Shown here one piece after another: positions 7,901-16,600 of a DNA stretch of 18,305 bases; the first letter of the stretch is position 1; every line of letters starts with the position of its first letter. Origin of the DNA: Rhodoferax sp. UBA6134 (GTDB lineage: Bacteria > Pseudomonadota > Gammaproteobacteria > Burkholderiales > Burkholderiaceae_C); assembly GCA_002422455.1 (NCBI GenBank), contig DIVK01000106.1, positions 584 through 18,888 on the forward strand, read 5' to 3'. Both the position numbers and the translations under genes were made by a program. The notes beneath the pieces were generated by a model. The model worked only from the letters and a program-made list of their open reading frames with translations. It was not told the origin of the DNA and did not search any database.

Positions 7901-7925
7901 GGTTGTACAAGGGCATCAAAAGAAG

Positions 7926-8732
7926 TCAGTTTCCAAACACAGGTTTTCTTTTCTCGACAAAAGCCTGGATTCCCTCGCGGTGCTCGTGGCTGTCAGCGTA
8001 ACCGTAGGCCTTGTCAACGTGCATCGCGATTGAATCGGTCGCATGGTGCATGCCGTCGACGACGTCCGGGTGGGTGATCAACGCCCGCAATGTCTGCTTG
8101 TTGAGTCGCGCCGCCTGCGGTGCCAGCGCCGCGATGTGCGAGGCAGTGGCCTGTACCTCGGAGGCCACTTCATGGTCGGCCAGCACCCGGCTCAGAAAGC
8201 CTGCGTTCTTCATGTCGTTTGCGTTGAAAATCGCCGCCGCCAGCAACATCTGGCGCGCCGTCGTCAGGCCCGCTTCGCGCGCCACCAGGGCCGCCTCGCG
8301 TGGCGCCATGGGAAAACCCAGCCTGGCAATCGGGGCCCCGAACCGGGCCGAATCGCCGGCCAGCCGGATGTCACAGCAGCTGGCGATCTCGACGCCCGCG
8401 CCCATGCAATTGCCGTCAATCTGCGCCACGATCGGCACGTCGCAGTCCAGCATGGCCTGCAGCGCACCCCAGACGTCGTTTTCGTGAAAGTCGCGCAGGC
8501 TGACCTCCTGAAACCGGAAATCGGCGTACTCCGAAATGTCGCCGCCCGCACAAAAGTTGCCACCCGCACCACTCACCACGACGCAGCGCACGTCCGTGCT
8601 CTTTTGCAGACTCTCGAACCCGGCGCGCAGCTCGCGCCACATGACGCGCGACATGGCATTGAACCGGGCCGAATGGCTGATGGTGACCCGCGCCACGCCC
8701 GCCTGCTGCTCAAACTGGATAGTTCCCCGCAT
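7926..8732 (-). CDS. enoyl-CoA hydratase/isomerase (crotonase) family protein
   Basis: This is a 268-residue crotonase-fold enzyme acting on an acyl-CoA thioester. The oxyanion-hole segments are recognisable (NFCAGGD at 59-65; GAG at 111-113), and E115 in GAGVEIASCCD matches the first catalytic glutamate of rat enoyl-CoA hydratase. The second glutamate, which in hydratases follows FGQP, is replaced: here the stretch reads RFGAPIARLG with Ile135 at that place. It may therefore not be a simple hydratase; isomerase or decarboxylase activity is possible but unproven. The start at 8732 lies one base after the lgt stop, so the two are translationally coupled, and the matB-like gene follows by 25 bases. 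Neighbourhood suggests malonyl- or short-chain acyl-CoA metabolism. Confidence 0.9.
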   Translation of the reverse strand: MRGTIQFEQQAGVARVTISHSARFNAMSRVMWRELRAGFESLQKSTDVRCVVVSGAGGNFCAGGDISEYADFRFQEVSLRDFHENDVWGALQAMLDCDVPIVAQIDGNCMGAGVEIASCCDIRLAGDSARFGAPIARLGFPMAPREAALVAREAGLTTARQMLLAAAIFNANDMKNAGFLSRVLADHEVASEVQATASHIAALAPQAARLNKQTLRALITHPDVVDGMHHATDSIAMHVDKAYGYADSHEHREGIQAFVEKRKPVFGN

Positions 8733-8733
8733 A

Positions 8734-9552
8734 TTATTTCTTCACGCTCTCAGATGCTCTCCGAGCCCACCACCACAGAGCGATGCCGCCCACGATCATG
8801 GGCACACACAACCACTGGCCCATGCTCAGGCCCAGCGACAAAATGCCAAGGTGCGCATCGGGCTCGCGGAAAAACTCGGCAACAAATCGCAGCACCCCGT
8901 AGCCCAGCAAAAAGACCGCCGCCACCTGGCCCTGTTTGCGTTCCTTGCGGGCATACAGCCACAGCAACACGAATAACAGCAGCCCTTCCCCCAAAAACTG
9001 GTACACCTGCGACGGGTGCCGCGGCAGATCCCCGCCCCCCCGAAACACCATGCCCCAGGGCAGGTCCGGGCTGCTCAGACGGCCCCACAGCTCACCGTTG
9101 ATGAAGTTGCCCACCCGCCCCGCCGCCAGCCCCGTGGGCACACACGGCGCGACGAAATCGGCCACTTGCAGCCAGGGTTTGCCACGGGAGTGGGCAAACC
9201 AGATCATGGCGGCAATCACACCCAGCATGCCGCCATGAAAGCTCATGCCGCCCTGCCATACCGCAAAAATCTCCAGCGGGTGCGCCAGGTAATAGAGTGG
9301 CTTGTAAAACAGGCAGTAGCCGATGCGCCCCCCCAGCACCACGCCCATCACCCCCAGGAACAGGATGTCCTCCACGTCGCGGCGCGACCAGGCACCGACC
9401 CCGGCGATGGACGCAAACGGCTCATGCCGCAGGCGCCGCATGCCCAGCAACATGAAAAGACCAAATGCGGCCAGATAGGTCAGTCCATACCAATGAACAG
9501 CCAGCGGCCCCACTTGCAGGGCGACAGGATCGATTTGAGGATGAATCAGCAT
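8734..9552 (-). CDS. lgt: prolipoprotein diacylglyceryl transferase
   Basis: Lgt transfers diacylglycerol from phosphatidylglycerol to the lipobox cysteine of prolipoproteins in the inner membrane. The 272-residue product is polytopic and holds the family signature GRVGNFINGELWG (145-157), with R146 matching the essential Arg143 of E. coli, plus H106 in FHGGMLG matching His103 and R222 in the place of Arg239. The start is ambiguous. ATG at 9552 gives MLIHPQIDP, the usual N terminus of relatives as I recall it, but has no ribosome site. A GTG at 9588 would add 12 residues and has a purine-rich GGGGGAG just upstream. The next gene starts one base after its stop. It is divergent from ilvD across about 150 bases, in which I see no convincing promoter. 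Confidence 0.96.
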   Translation of the reverse strand: MLIHPQIDPVALQVGPLAVHWYGLTYLAAFGLFMLLGMRRLRHEPFASIAGVGAWSRRDVEDILFLGVMGVVLGGRIGYCLFYKPLYYLAHPLEIFAVWQGGMSFHGGMLGVIAAMIWFAHSRGKPWLQVADFVAPCVPTGLAAGRVGNFINGELWGRLSSPDLPWGMVFRGGGDLPRHPSQVYQFLGEGLLLFVLLWLYARKERKQGQVAAVFLLGYGVLRFVAEFFREPDAHLGILSLGLSMGQWLCVPMIVGGIALWWWARRASESVKK

Positions 9553-9704
9553 GGACTGCATTGTGCATGCAAGCGCCAGGCCCTTCACCGCTCCCCCTTC
9601 ACCAGTCCTTAAAATACACGGGACGGAAAATAATTTCCCCTGAACCTGCCTTGCGCGGAAAATCTGCCACTCGCCACCCTTACTCTTTTCACTAGAGACT
9701 TCCC

Positions 9705-11399
<1,695 letters not shown>

Positions 11400-11424
11400 G
11401 CCAACGCTGATAGACCGTAGCAGC

Positions 11425-11473
11425 GACAATGAAAAAGCCCGCCCGGCGACGCCGGACGGGCTTTTTCATTGTC
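11425..11473. terminator. Bidirectional rho-independent terminator (near-perfect 49-base palindrome)
   Basis: Two 23-base arms (11425-11447 and 11451-11473) pair with a single mismatch around a 3-base loop GAC. The GC core (GCCCG...CGGGC) is flanked by AAAAA on the left and TTTTT on the right, so it can stop transcription from ilvD on the plus strand and from the small Trp-rich gene on the minus strand. The right arm runs into the TGA stop codon of the Trp-rich gene (11474-11472). It is unusually long for a terminator. Confidence 0.93.
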
Positions 11474-11717
11474 AGCGCCGTTTCTTTTGCGACAGCATCC
11501 CCATGGCCTCGCGGCTGTTGTCAATACGCGCCTGGCGTCGCGCATCTTCACGCTCCATCGCCTTCTTTTTGGTGTAACCCGACCAGTCGGCCCAGGTCCA
11601 CCAAAGCACCGCCAAGCCAAATGGCAGCAGCACAACCCACCAGTCCCAAGCGGCCACAGGCCCCAGCTCAAGATATTTCATGGTCAGAAAAACCAATCCC
11701 AGTCCCAATAAATACAT
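11472..11717 (-). CDS. small Trp-rich membrane protein (TIGR04438-like)
   Basis: This 81-residue protein has two hydrophobic stretches (about 1-12 and 22-41) rich in tryptophan, including W24, W26, W27, W39, W40, W42 and W45, followed by a basic, highly charged tail (YTKKKAMERED onward) likely to stay in the cytoplasm. It matches my memory of the Burkholderiales TIGR04438 family of small Trp-rich proteins, whose function is unknown. The start at 11717 has a clear AGGAGA ribosome site five bases upstream; the longer frame to 11765 is less likely. A perfect -35 hexamer (TTGACA, 11765-11760 minus strand) lies upstream, though the -10 is weak. It is divergent from the cytochrome c gene and ends in the shared ilvD terminator. 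Confidence 0.85.
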   Translation of the reverse strand: MYLLGLGLVFLTMKYLELGPVAAWDWWVVLLPFGLAVLWWTWADWSGYTKKKAMEREDARRQARIDNSREAMGMLSQKKRR

Positions 11718-11818
11718 CTTGCTCTCCTGTTGTTTTCCGAATGACCGTCTGTCAGCACGTGTCAACCGGTACCACTACAATGACGTTTGGTGGTTGTAAT
11801 TTAACCCATGAGGAAGAA

Positions 11819-12127
11819 ATGATCAAACGTACTCTCTTTGTTTTAGTTGCTGCAGTTTCCGTGACGGCCCCTGCATTTGCCGATCTGGCGCTGGCCACGT
11901 CCAAGAACTGCATGGCCTGCCACGCTGTCGACAAAAAACTGGTGGGCCCGGCCTACAAGGACGTTGCCGAAAAATATGCCGGTCAAAAGGGCGCCGCGGA
12001 CAAACTGGCCGCCAAGATCCTGAAGGGCGGTTCTGGCGTTTGGGGTGCGATTCCCATGCCGGCCAACCCGCAAGTCAACGAGGCCGAAGCCAAGAAACTG
12101 GCTGCCTGGATTCTGGCCGTCAAGTAA
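11819..12127 (+). CDS. periplasmic class I mono-haem cytochrome c (c551/c552-like)
   Basis: This is a small soluble electron carrier: 102 residues with a Sec signal peptide (basic MIKR, hydrophobic core, cleavage expected after AFA at 21), giving a mature protein of about 81 residues as in cytochrome c551/c552. The haem motif is C31-MA-C34-H35 and the axial Met is probably M80 in IPMPANP; VGPAYKDVA and the C-terminal LAAWILA helix are typical. The start at 11819 is set by GAGGA just upstream; the open frame continuing back to 11429 crosses the terminator and is a shadow. A candidate -10 (TACAAT, 11776-11781) lies upstream. It could feed electrons to the cbb3 oxidase encoded at the left of the window; this is inference only. 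A terminator hairpin follows. Confidence 0.95.
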   Translation: MIKRTLFVLVAAVSVTAPAFADLALATSKNCMACHAVDKKLVGPAYKDVAEKYAGQKGAADKLAAKILKGGSGVWGAIPMPANPQVNEAEAKKLAAWILAVK

Positions 12128-12156
12128 ACCACCGCCCGGCCGGACTTTCACGCGAC

Positions 12157-12182
12157 AAAAGGCCCGCATTGGCGGGCCTTTT
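12157..12182. terminator. Bidirectional terminator between cytochrome c and acs
   Basis: An 11-base perfect stem (AAAAGGCCCGC and GCGGGCCTTTT) closes on an ATTG loop, with T-rich sequence after it on both strands. It lies between two converging genes, 30 bases after the cytochrome c stop and 25 bases after the acs stop, so it should end both transcripts. Confidence 0.92.
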
Positions 12183-12206
12183 CCTTTTGTCTGGGTACTC
12201 CAAACC

Positions 12207-14201
12207 TCAGTAGGTTTGCCCCAACTGATCCAGAATCGCCGGGTTTTCCAGGGTCGACGTATCCTGGGTGATGGCCTCACCCTTGGCCAATGAACGCAGC
12301 AGGCGCCGCATGATCTTGCCGGAACGGGTTTTTGGCAGGTTCTCGCCAAAGCGGATGTCCTTCGGTTTCGCAATCGGACCAATCTCCTTGGCCACCCAGT
12401 CGCGCAATTCCCGTGCAATGGCCTTCGCTTCGTCGCCGCTGGGGCAAGGCCGCTTGAGCACCACGAACGCACAAATGGCCTCACCGGTCAACTCGTCCGG
12501 GCGCCCCACCACGGCAGCTTCAGCCACCAGGTCGGTTTTGGCCACCAGGGCAGACTCTATTTCCATGGTGCCCATGCGATGACCCGACACGTTGAGCACG
12601 TCATCGATGCGGCCCGTGATGCGGAAGTAGCCGCGATCAACGCTGCGCACCGCGCCATCACCCGCCAGGTAGTAGCCCTTGAGTTCCTCGGGGAAATAGC
12701 TCTTCCTGAAACGCTCCGGGTCACCCCAGATGGTGCGGATCATCGAAGGCCAGGGTTTCTTCACCACCAGGATGCCGCCCGCCCCGTTGGGCACGTCGTT
12801 ACCCACTTCGTCCACGATCGCCGCCATGATGCCCGGCAGCGGCAAGGTACAGCTACCGGGTACCAGCGGCGTGGCGCCCGGCAGCGGCGTGATCATGTGG
12901 CCGCCAGTCTCGGTCTGCCAGAAGGTGTCCACAATCGGGCAACGCTCGCCACCCACGTGTTTGTAGTACCACATCCAGGCCTCCGGATTGATGGGCTCGC
13001 CGACCGAGCCCAGAAGGCGCAGGCTGCTCAGATCCGATCGGGCGGGATGGACTTTTTCATCACTCTCGGCCGCCTTGATCAGCGAACGGATGGCGGTGGG
13101 CGCAGTGTAGAAGATGGTGCACTTGTGGCGTTCGATCATCTGCCAGAAACGGCCCGCGTTCGGGAAAGTCGGAACGCCTTCAAAAATGATTTGCGTGGCA
13201 CCCGCCGCCAGCGGGCCGTAGGCCACATAGGTGTGGCCGGTGATCCAGCCGATGTCGGCCGTACACCAGAAAATGTCGGACGGCTGAAGGTCAAACGTCC
13301 AGTCCATCGTAAGTTTGGCCCATAGCAGATAGCCGCCGGTGGCATGCTGCACGCCCTTGGGCTTGCCGGTGGAGCCCGACGTGTAGAGGATGAACAGCGG
13401 ATGCTCGGCCCCCACGGCCACCGGCGCGCACTCGGTGCTCCGGCCCGCCAGGACTTCGGTAAAGGTCTTGTCGCGGCCAGCCACCATGGCGCAAGCGGTG
13501 GCGGTGCGCTGGTACACGAAAACGTTCCTGATGGACTCGCAACCGCCCATGGCAATACCCTCGTCCACAATCGCCTTCAGCGGCAGTTCCCTGCCGCCAC
13601 GCAACTGGTAGTTGGCAGTGATCACCGCCACAGCTCCGGCGTCGATGATGCGCTCCTGCAGCGCCTTGGCCGAGAAGCCGCCGAACACCACCGAGTGGGT
13701 GGCGCCAATGCGGGCACAGGCCTGCATCGCAACCACGCCTTCCACCGTCATGGGCATGTAGATCAGGACGCGATCGCCTTTTTGAACGCCGCTGGCCTTG
13801 AGGGCGTTGGCAAACTGGCTCACACGCGCCAGCAGCTCCTTGTAAGTAAGCTTGGTCACCGCGCCGTCATCGGCTTCGAAGATGATGGCGGTCTTGTTCT
13901 CCACCAGGGTACCCATATGCTTGTCCAGGCAGTTGGCAGAGGCATTGAGTTCGCCATCATCGAACCATTTGTAAAACGGTGCATTGGACTCGTCCAGCGT
14001 GCGGGTGAAAGGCTTGTTCCAGACCACGTTCTCGCGCGCCAGCCGGGCCCAAAAACCTTCAAAGTCCTTTTCGGCCGCTGCGCACAAGGCGTTGTAGCCT
14101 CCCATGCCCGAAATGCGGGCCGCCTTGACGACCGCCTCGCTCGGGTGGAAAACACGGTTTTCCACCAATACGGACTGAATGGCAGACGATGGTGCGCTCA
14201 T
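12207..14201 (-). CDS. acs: acetyl-CoA synthetase (AMP-forming)
   Basis: Acs activates acetate with ATP and CoA to acetyl-CoA through acetyl-AMP. The 664-residue product has the P-loop TSGSTGKPKG (274-283), the DTFWQTETGG active-site segment (W428 corresponds to Trp414 of Salmonella Acs, which limits the pocket to acetate) and the C-terminal KTRSGKIMRR with Lys629, the lysine regulated by acetylation in this family. The N-terminal NAPFYKWF segment is also typical. The start at 14201 has a strong AAGGAGA ribosome site; the frame open to 14294 is not needed. A TATATT candidate -10 lies at 14290-14285 on the minus strand. It is divergent from the YqhA-like gene and is transcribed alone, ending at the shared terminator. 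Confidence 0.97.
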   Translation of the reverse strand: MSAPSSAIQSVLVENRVFHPSEAVVKAARISGMGGYNALCAAAEKDFEGFWARLARENVVWNKPFTRTLDESNAPFYKWFDDGELNASANCLDKHMGTLVENKTAIIFEADDGAVTKLTYKELLARVSQFANALKASGVQKGDRVLIYMPMTVEGVVAMQACARIGATHSVVFGGFSAKALQERIIDAGAVAVITANYQLRGGRELPLKAIVDEGIAMGGCESIRNVFVYQRTATACAMVAGRDKTFTEVLAGRSTECAPVAVGAEHPLFILYTSGSTGKPKGVQHATGGYLLWAKLTMDWTFDLQPSDIFWCTADIGWITGHTYVAYGPLAAGATQIIFEGVPTFPNAGRFWQMIERHKCTIFYTAPTAIRSLIKAAESDEKVHPARSDLSSLRLLGSVGEPINPEAWMWYYKHVGGERCPIVDTFWQTETGGHMITPLPGATPLVPGSCTLPLPGIMAAIVDEVGNDVPNGAGGILVVKKPWPSMIRTIWGDPERFRKSYFPEELKGYYLAGDGAVRSVDRGYFRITGRIDDVLNVSGHRMGTMEIESALVAKTDLVAEAAVVGRPDELTGEAICAFVVLKRPCPSGDEAKAIARELRDWVAKEIGPIAKPKDIRFGENLPKTRSGKIMRRLLRSLAKGEAITQDTSTLENPAILDQLGQTY

Positions 14202-14349
14202 GGGCCTATCTCCTTTAATGAATAAAATCATGCGGGGTTGCCGCGGTTCACGCTTGCAGGTCGCTGGCGGGCCCCGAAGCTGCGAATATACCAACCTGCC
14301 CCTTCCCGCAACCTACAATCATCCGGCCCCATCCATCGATACACACCAA

Positions 14350-14952
14350 ATGACCACACCTGCTCCCGAGAAAACGCGTCGCCTGCGTCCCCTCCCCGGC
14401 TTCATTTTTGCCAGCCGCTGGCTGCAGTTGCCGCTGTACCTGGGCCTGATTGCCGCACAAGGCGTTTATGTGTTCCACTTCTGGATCGAACTGGTACACC
14501 TGCTGGAAGCCGCATTTGGCAGCCAGACCGCCCTGCAGGCCCTGATCAGCAGCATCGGCTACAACTCGGAAGTGCAGATCACCACGCTGAACGAGACCAT
14601 CATCATGCTGGTGGTGCTGGCGCTGATTGACGTGGTCATGATTTCAAACTTGCTGATCATGGTGATCGTGGGCGGTTATGAAACTTTTGTCAGCCGCATG
14701 GAGCTCGAAGGCCACCCCGACCAGCCCGAGTGGCTCAGCCACGTGAATGCCTCGGTGCTGAAGGTCAAACTGGGCACCGCCATCATCGGCATCAGTTCCA
14801 TCCACCTGCTCAAGACTTTCATCAATGCGGCGAACTACGACGAAAAAGTTCTGATCGCCCAAACCGCGATTCACATCACCTTTTTGCTGTCGGCCCTTGC
14901 CATCGCCTACACCGATCGCCTGATGTCACGCACGCAAGGCGAAGCCCACTGA
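14350..14952 (+). CDS. YqhA/UPF0114 family membrane protein
   Basis: This 200-residue inner-membrane protein of unknown function belongs to the UPF0114 (YqhA, PF03350) family. Features typical of the family are RWLQLPLYLGL near residue 23, the LIDVVMISNLLIMVIVGGYETFVSR stretch (two halves around residue 100) and SSIHLLKTF in the third helix; about four membrane segments are seen (23-45, 82-108, 138-157, 171-190). It is somewhat longer than E. coli YqhA (about 164 residues). ATG at 14350 is chosen because the upstream part of the frame (from 14179) runs through the acs start and promoter area. No Shine-Dalgarno is visible; TACAAT at 14314-14319 is a possible -10. The fumarase gene follows 39 bases later. 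Confidence 0.88.
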   Translation: MTTPAPEKTRRLRPLPGFIFASRWLQLPLYLGLIAAQGVYVFHFWIELVHLLEAAFGSQTALQALISSIGYNSEVQITTLNETIIMLVVLALIDVVMISNLLIMVIVGGYETFVSRMELEGHPDQPEWLSHVNASVLKVKLGTAIIGISSIHLLKTFINAANYDEKVLIAQTAIHITFLLSALAIAYTDRLMSRTQGEAH

Positions 14953-14953
14953 T

Positions 14954-14975
14954 ACCCACCACACACCCACCACAC
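14954..14975 (+). repeat. Two tandem copies of an 11-base repeat before fumarase gene
   Basis: ACCCACCACAC occurs twice head to tail without a break, filling most of the 39-base gap between the YqhA-like stop and the fumarase ATG. The C/A-only composition gives an unstructured leader with no Shine-Dalgarno. Whether it is functional or simply slippage cannot be told from one sequence. Confidence 0.85.
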
Positions 14976-14991
14976 GAACTTTCGCATTGCC

Positions 14992-16557
14992 ATGACCACG
15001 AGCATCCGCCAGAACGACCTGATCGAGTCCATCGCCGCTGCCCTGCAGTACATCAGCTACTACCACCCGGCCGACTACATCGCCCACCTGGCGCGCGCCT
15101 ACGAGCGCGAGCAGTCGGCCGCCGCCAAAGACGCCATCGCGCAGATCCTGACCAACAGCAAGATGTCGGCAACAGGCCACCGCCCGATCTGCCAGGACAC
15201 CGGCATCGTCAACGTGTTCCTGAAAGTCGGCATGGACGTGCGCTGGGACGGCTTCACCGGTTCCCTGGACGACGCCATCAACGAAGGCGTGCGCCGTGGC
15301 TACAACCATCCTGACAATACGCTGCGCGCCAGCGTGGTGGCCGACCCGGAGTTCGAGCGCAAGAATACCAAGGACAACACCCCGGCCGTGATCTTCACCG
15401 AGATCGTGCCCGGCAACACGCTGGAAGTGACGGTGGCGGCCAAGGGCGGCGGCAGCGAGAACAAGAGCAAGATGGTGATGCTCAATCCCGGCGACTCGGT
15501 GGTCGACTGGGTGCTGAAAACCGTGCCCACCATGGGCGCGGGTTGGTGCCCGCCGGGTATGCTGGGCATCGGCATCGGTGGCACGGCGGAAAAGGCCGTG
15601 CTGATGGCCAAGGAGAGCCTGATGGACGATCTCGACATGTATGAATTGCAGGCCAAGGCCGAGAGGGCGGCAAAGGGGGGCGAACAGCTCAGCCAGGTTG
15701 AAGCCATGCGCCTGGAACTGTTTGACAAGGTCAACGCGCTGGGCATTGGCGCGCAGGGCCTGGGCGGCCTGACCACGGTGCTGGACGTGAAGATCAAGAT
15801 GTACCCCACCCACGCGGCCAGCAAACCGGTGGCCATGATCCCCAACTGCGCGGCCACGCGCCACGCCCACTTCGTGATGGACGGCAGCGGCCCGGTCTAC
15901 CTCGACCCGCCCAGCCTGGACCTGTGGCCCAAGGTGGACTGGACGCCCGATACGCAAAAAAGCAAGCGCGTCAACCTCGACACCCTCACCGCCGCCGAAG
16001 TGGCCGGTTGGAAGCCCGGCGACACCCTGCTGCTCAACGGCAAGATGCTCACCGGCCGCGACGCCGCACACAAGCGCATCCAGGACATGCTGGCCCGGGG
16101 CGAGAAGCTGCCGGTGGACTTCACCAACCGTGTCATCTATTACGTCGGCCCGGTGGACCCGGTCAGGGGCGAGGCCGTGGGCCCCGCCGGTCCGACCACC
16201 GCCACCCGCATGGACGGGTTCACCGAGATGATGCTGAGCCAGACCGGGCTGATCGCCATGATCGGCAAGGCCGAACGCGGCCCGGTTGCCATCGAGGCTA
16301 TCAAGAAGCACCAGAGCGCCTACCTGATGGCCGTAGGCGGCGCCGCCTACCTGGTGTCCAAGGCCATCAAGACCGCCCGGGTGGTGGGCTTTGCCGACCT
16401 GGGCATGGAAGCCATCTACGAATTCGACGTGGTCGACATGCCGGTGACGGTGGCGGTGGACGCCGGCGGCACCAGCGCCCACGTCACCGGCCCGGCCGAG
16501 TGGCAAAAGCGCATTGCCAGCGGCGAATTCAAGGGCATCACGCTGGCCAGCAGTTAA
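14992..16557 (+). CDS. fumA: class I (Fe-S) fumarate hydratase
   Basis: This oxygen-sensitive fumarase interconverts fumarate and malate in the TCA cycle. The 521-residue product fuses the alpha and beta domains in one chain, as E. coli FumA/FumB do. The three [4Fe-4S] ligands are C67 in PICQDTG, C186 in GWCPPG and C286 in PNCAATRH. The beta domain carries the VYYVGP-like and PAGPTTATRMD active-site segments (about 376-402). The start at 14992 gives MTTSIRQNDLIES, right for the family, though no ribosome site is visible. It is probably co-transcribed with the upstream YqhA-like gene and the downstream murI (41-base gap). An open frame of 544 codons on the opposite strand covers it completely and is a composition shadow. 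Confidence 0.96.
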   Translation: MTTSIRQNDLIESIAAALQYISYYHPADYIAHLARAYEREQSAAAKDAIAQILTNSKMSATGHRPICQDTGIVNVFLKVGMDVRWDGFTGSLDDAINEGVRRGYNHPDNTLRASVVADPEFERKNTKDNTPAVIFTEIVPGNTLEVTVAAKGGGSENKSKMVMLNPGDSVVDWVLKTVPTMGAGWCPPGMLGIGIGGTAEKAVLMAKESLMDDLDMYELQAKAERAAKGGEQLSQVEAMRLELFDKVNALGIGAQGLGGLTTVLDVKIKMYPTHAASKPVAMIPNCAATRHAHFVMDGSGPVYLDPPSLDLWPKVDWTPDTQKSKRVNLDTLTAAEVAGWKPGDTLLLNGKMLTGRDAAHKRIQDMLARGEKLPVDFTNRVIYYVGPVDPVRGEAVGPAGPTTATRMDGFTEMMLSQTGLIAMIGKAERGPVAIEAIKKHQSAYLMAVGGAAYLVSKAIKTARVVGFADLGMEAIYEFDVVDMPVTVAVDAGGTSAHVTGPAEWQKRIASGEFKGITLASS

Positions 16558-16577
16558 CAACCAACCGCGGCGATAAA

Positions 16578-16600
16578 AAATTGGGTTTCGCCCCCAATTT
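16578..16600 (+). promoter_or_regulatory. Hairpin spanning the murI start region
   Basis: AAATTGGG (16578-16585) and CCCAATTT (16593-16600) are perfectly complementary around a 7-base loop. The left arm contains one candidate murI start (TTG 16581) and the right arm includes the first two bases of the other (TTG 16599). With no U-tract after it, it is a poor terminator. It could instead limit murI translation; this is inference. Confidence 0.5.

Noticed and set aside
6548..8077. A 509-codon plus-strand frame antisense to matB and the crotonase gene
   Set aside because: It spans two real genes and their junction, and its translation has no domain features; it is a composition shadow. The same holds for the long frames at 1607-3304, 4243-5208 and 13344-14225.
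9625..9638. Short inverted repeat GGAAA-ATAA-TTTCC in the lgt/ilvD gap
   Set aside because: The arms are only five bases long and A/T-rich, expected by chance; no known operator is matched.
11429..11818. Plus-strand frame extending the cytochrome c gene upstream through the terminator
   Set aside because: The translation of the palindrome gives similar peptide words on both strands, showing it is not coding. The cytochrome start at 11819 has its own ribosome site and signal peptide.
14926..16560. A 544-codon open frame on the minus strand, fully antisense to fumA
   Set aside because: High GC and third-position bias keep the opposite frame free of stops. The translation is Gly/His/Val-rich without any recognisable domain, while the plus strand encodes a complete fumarase.
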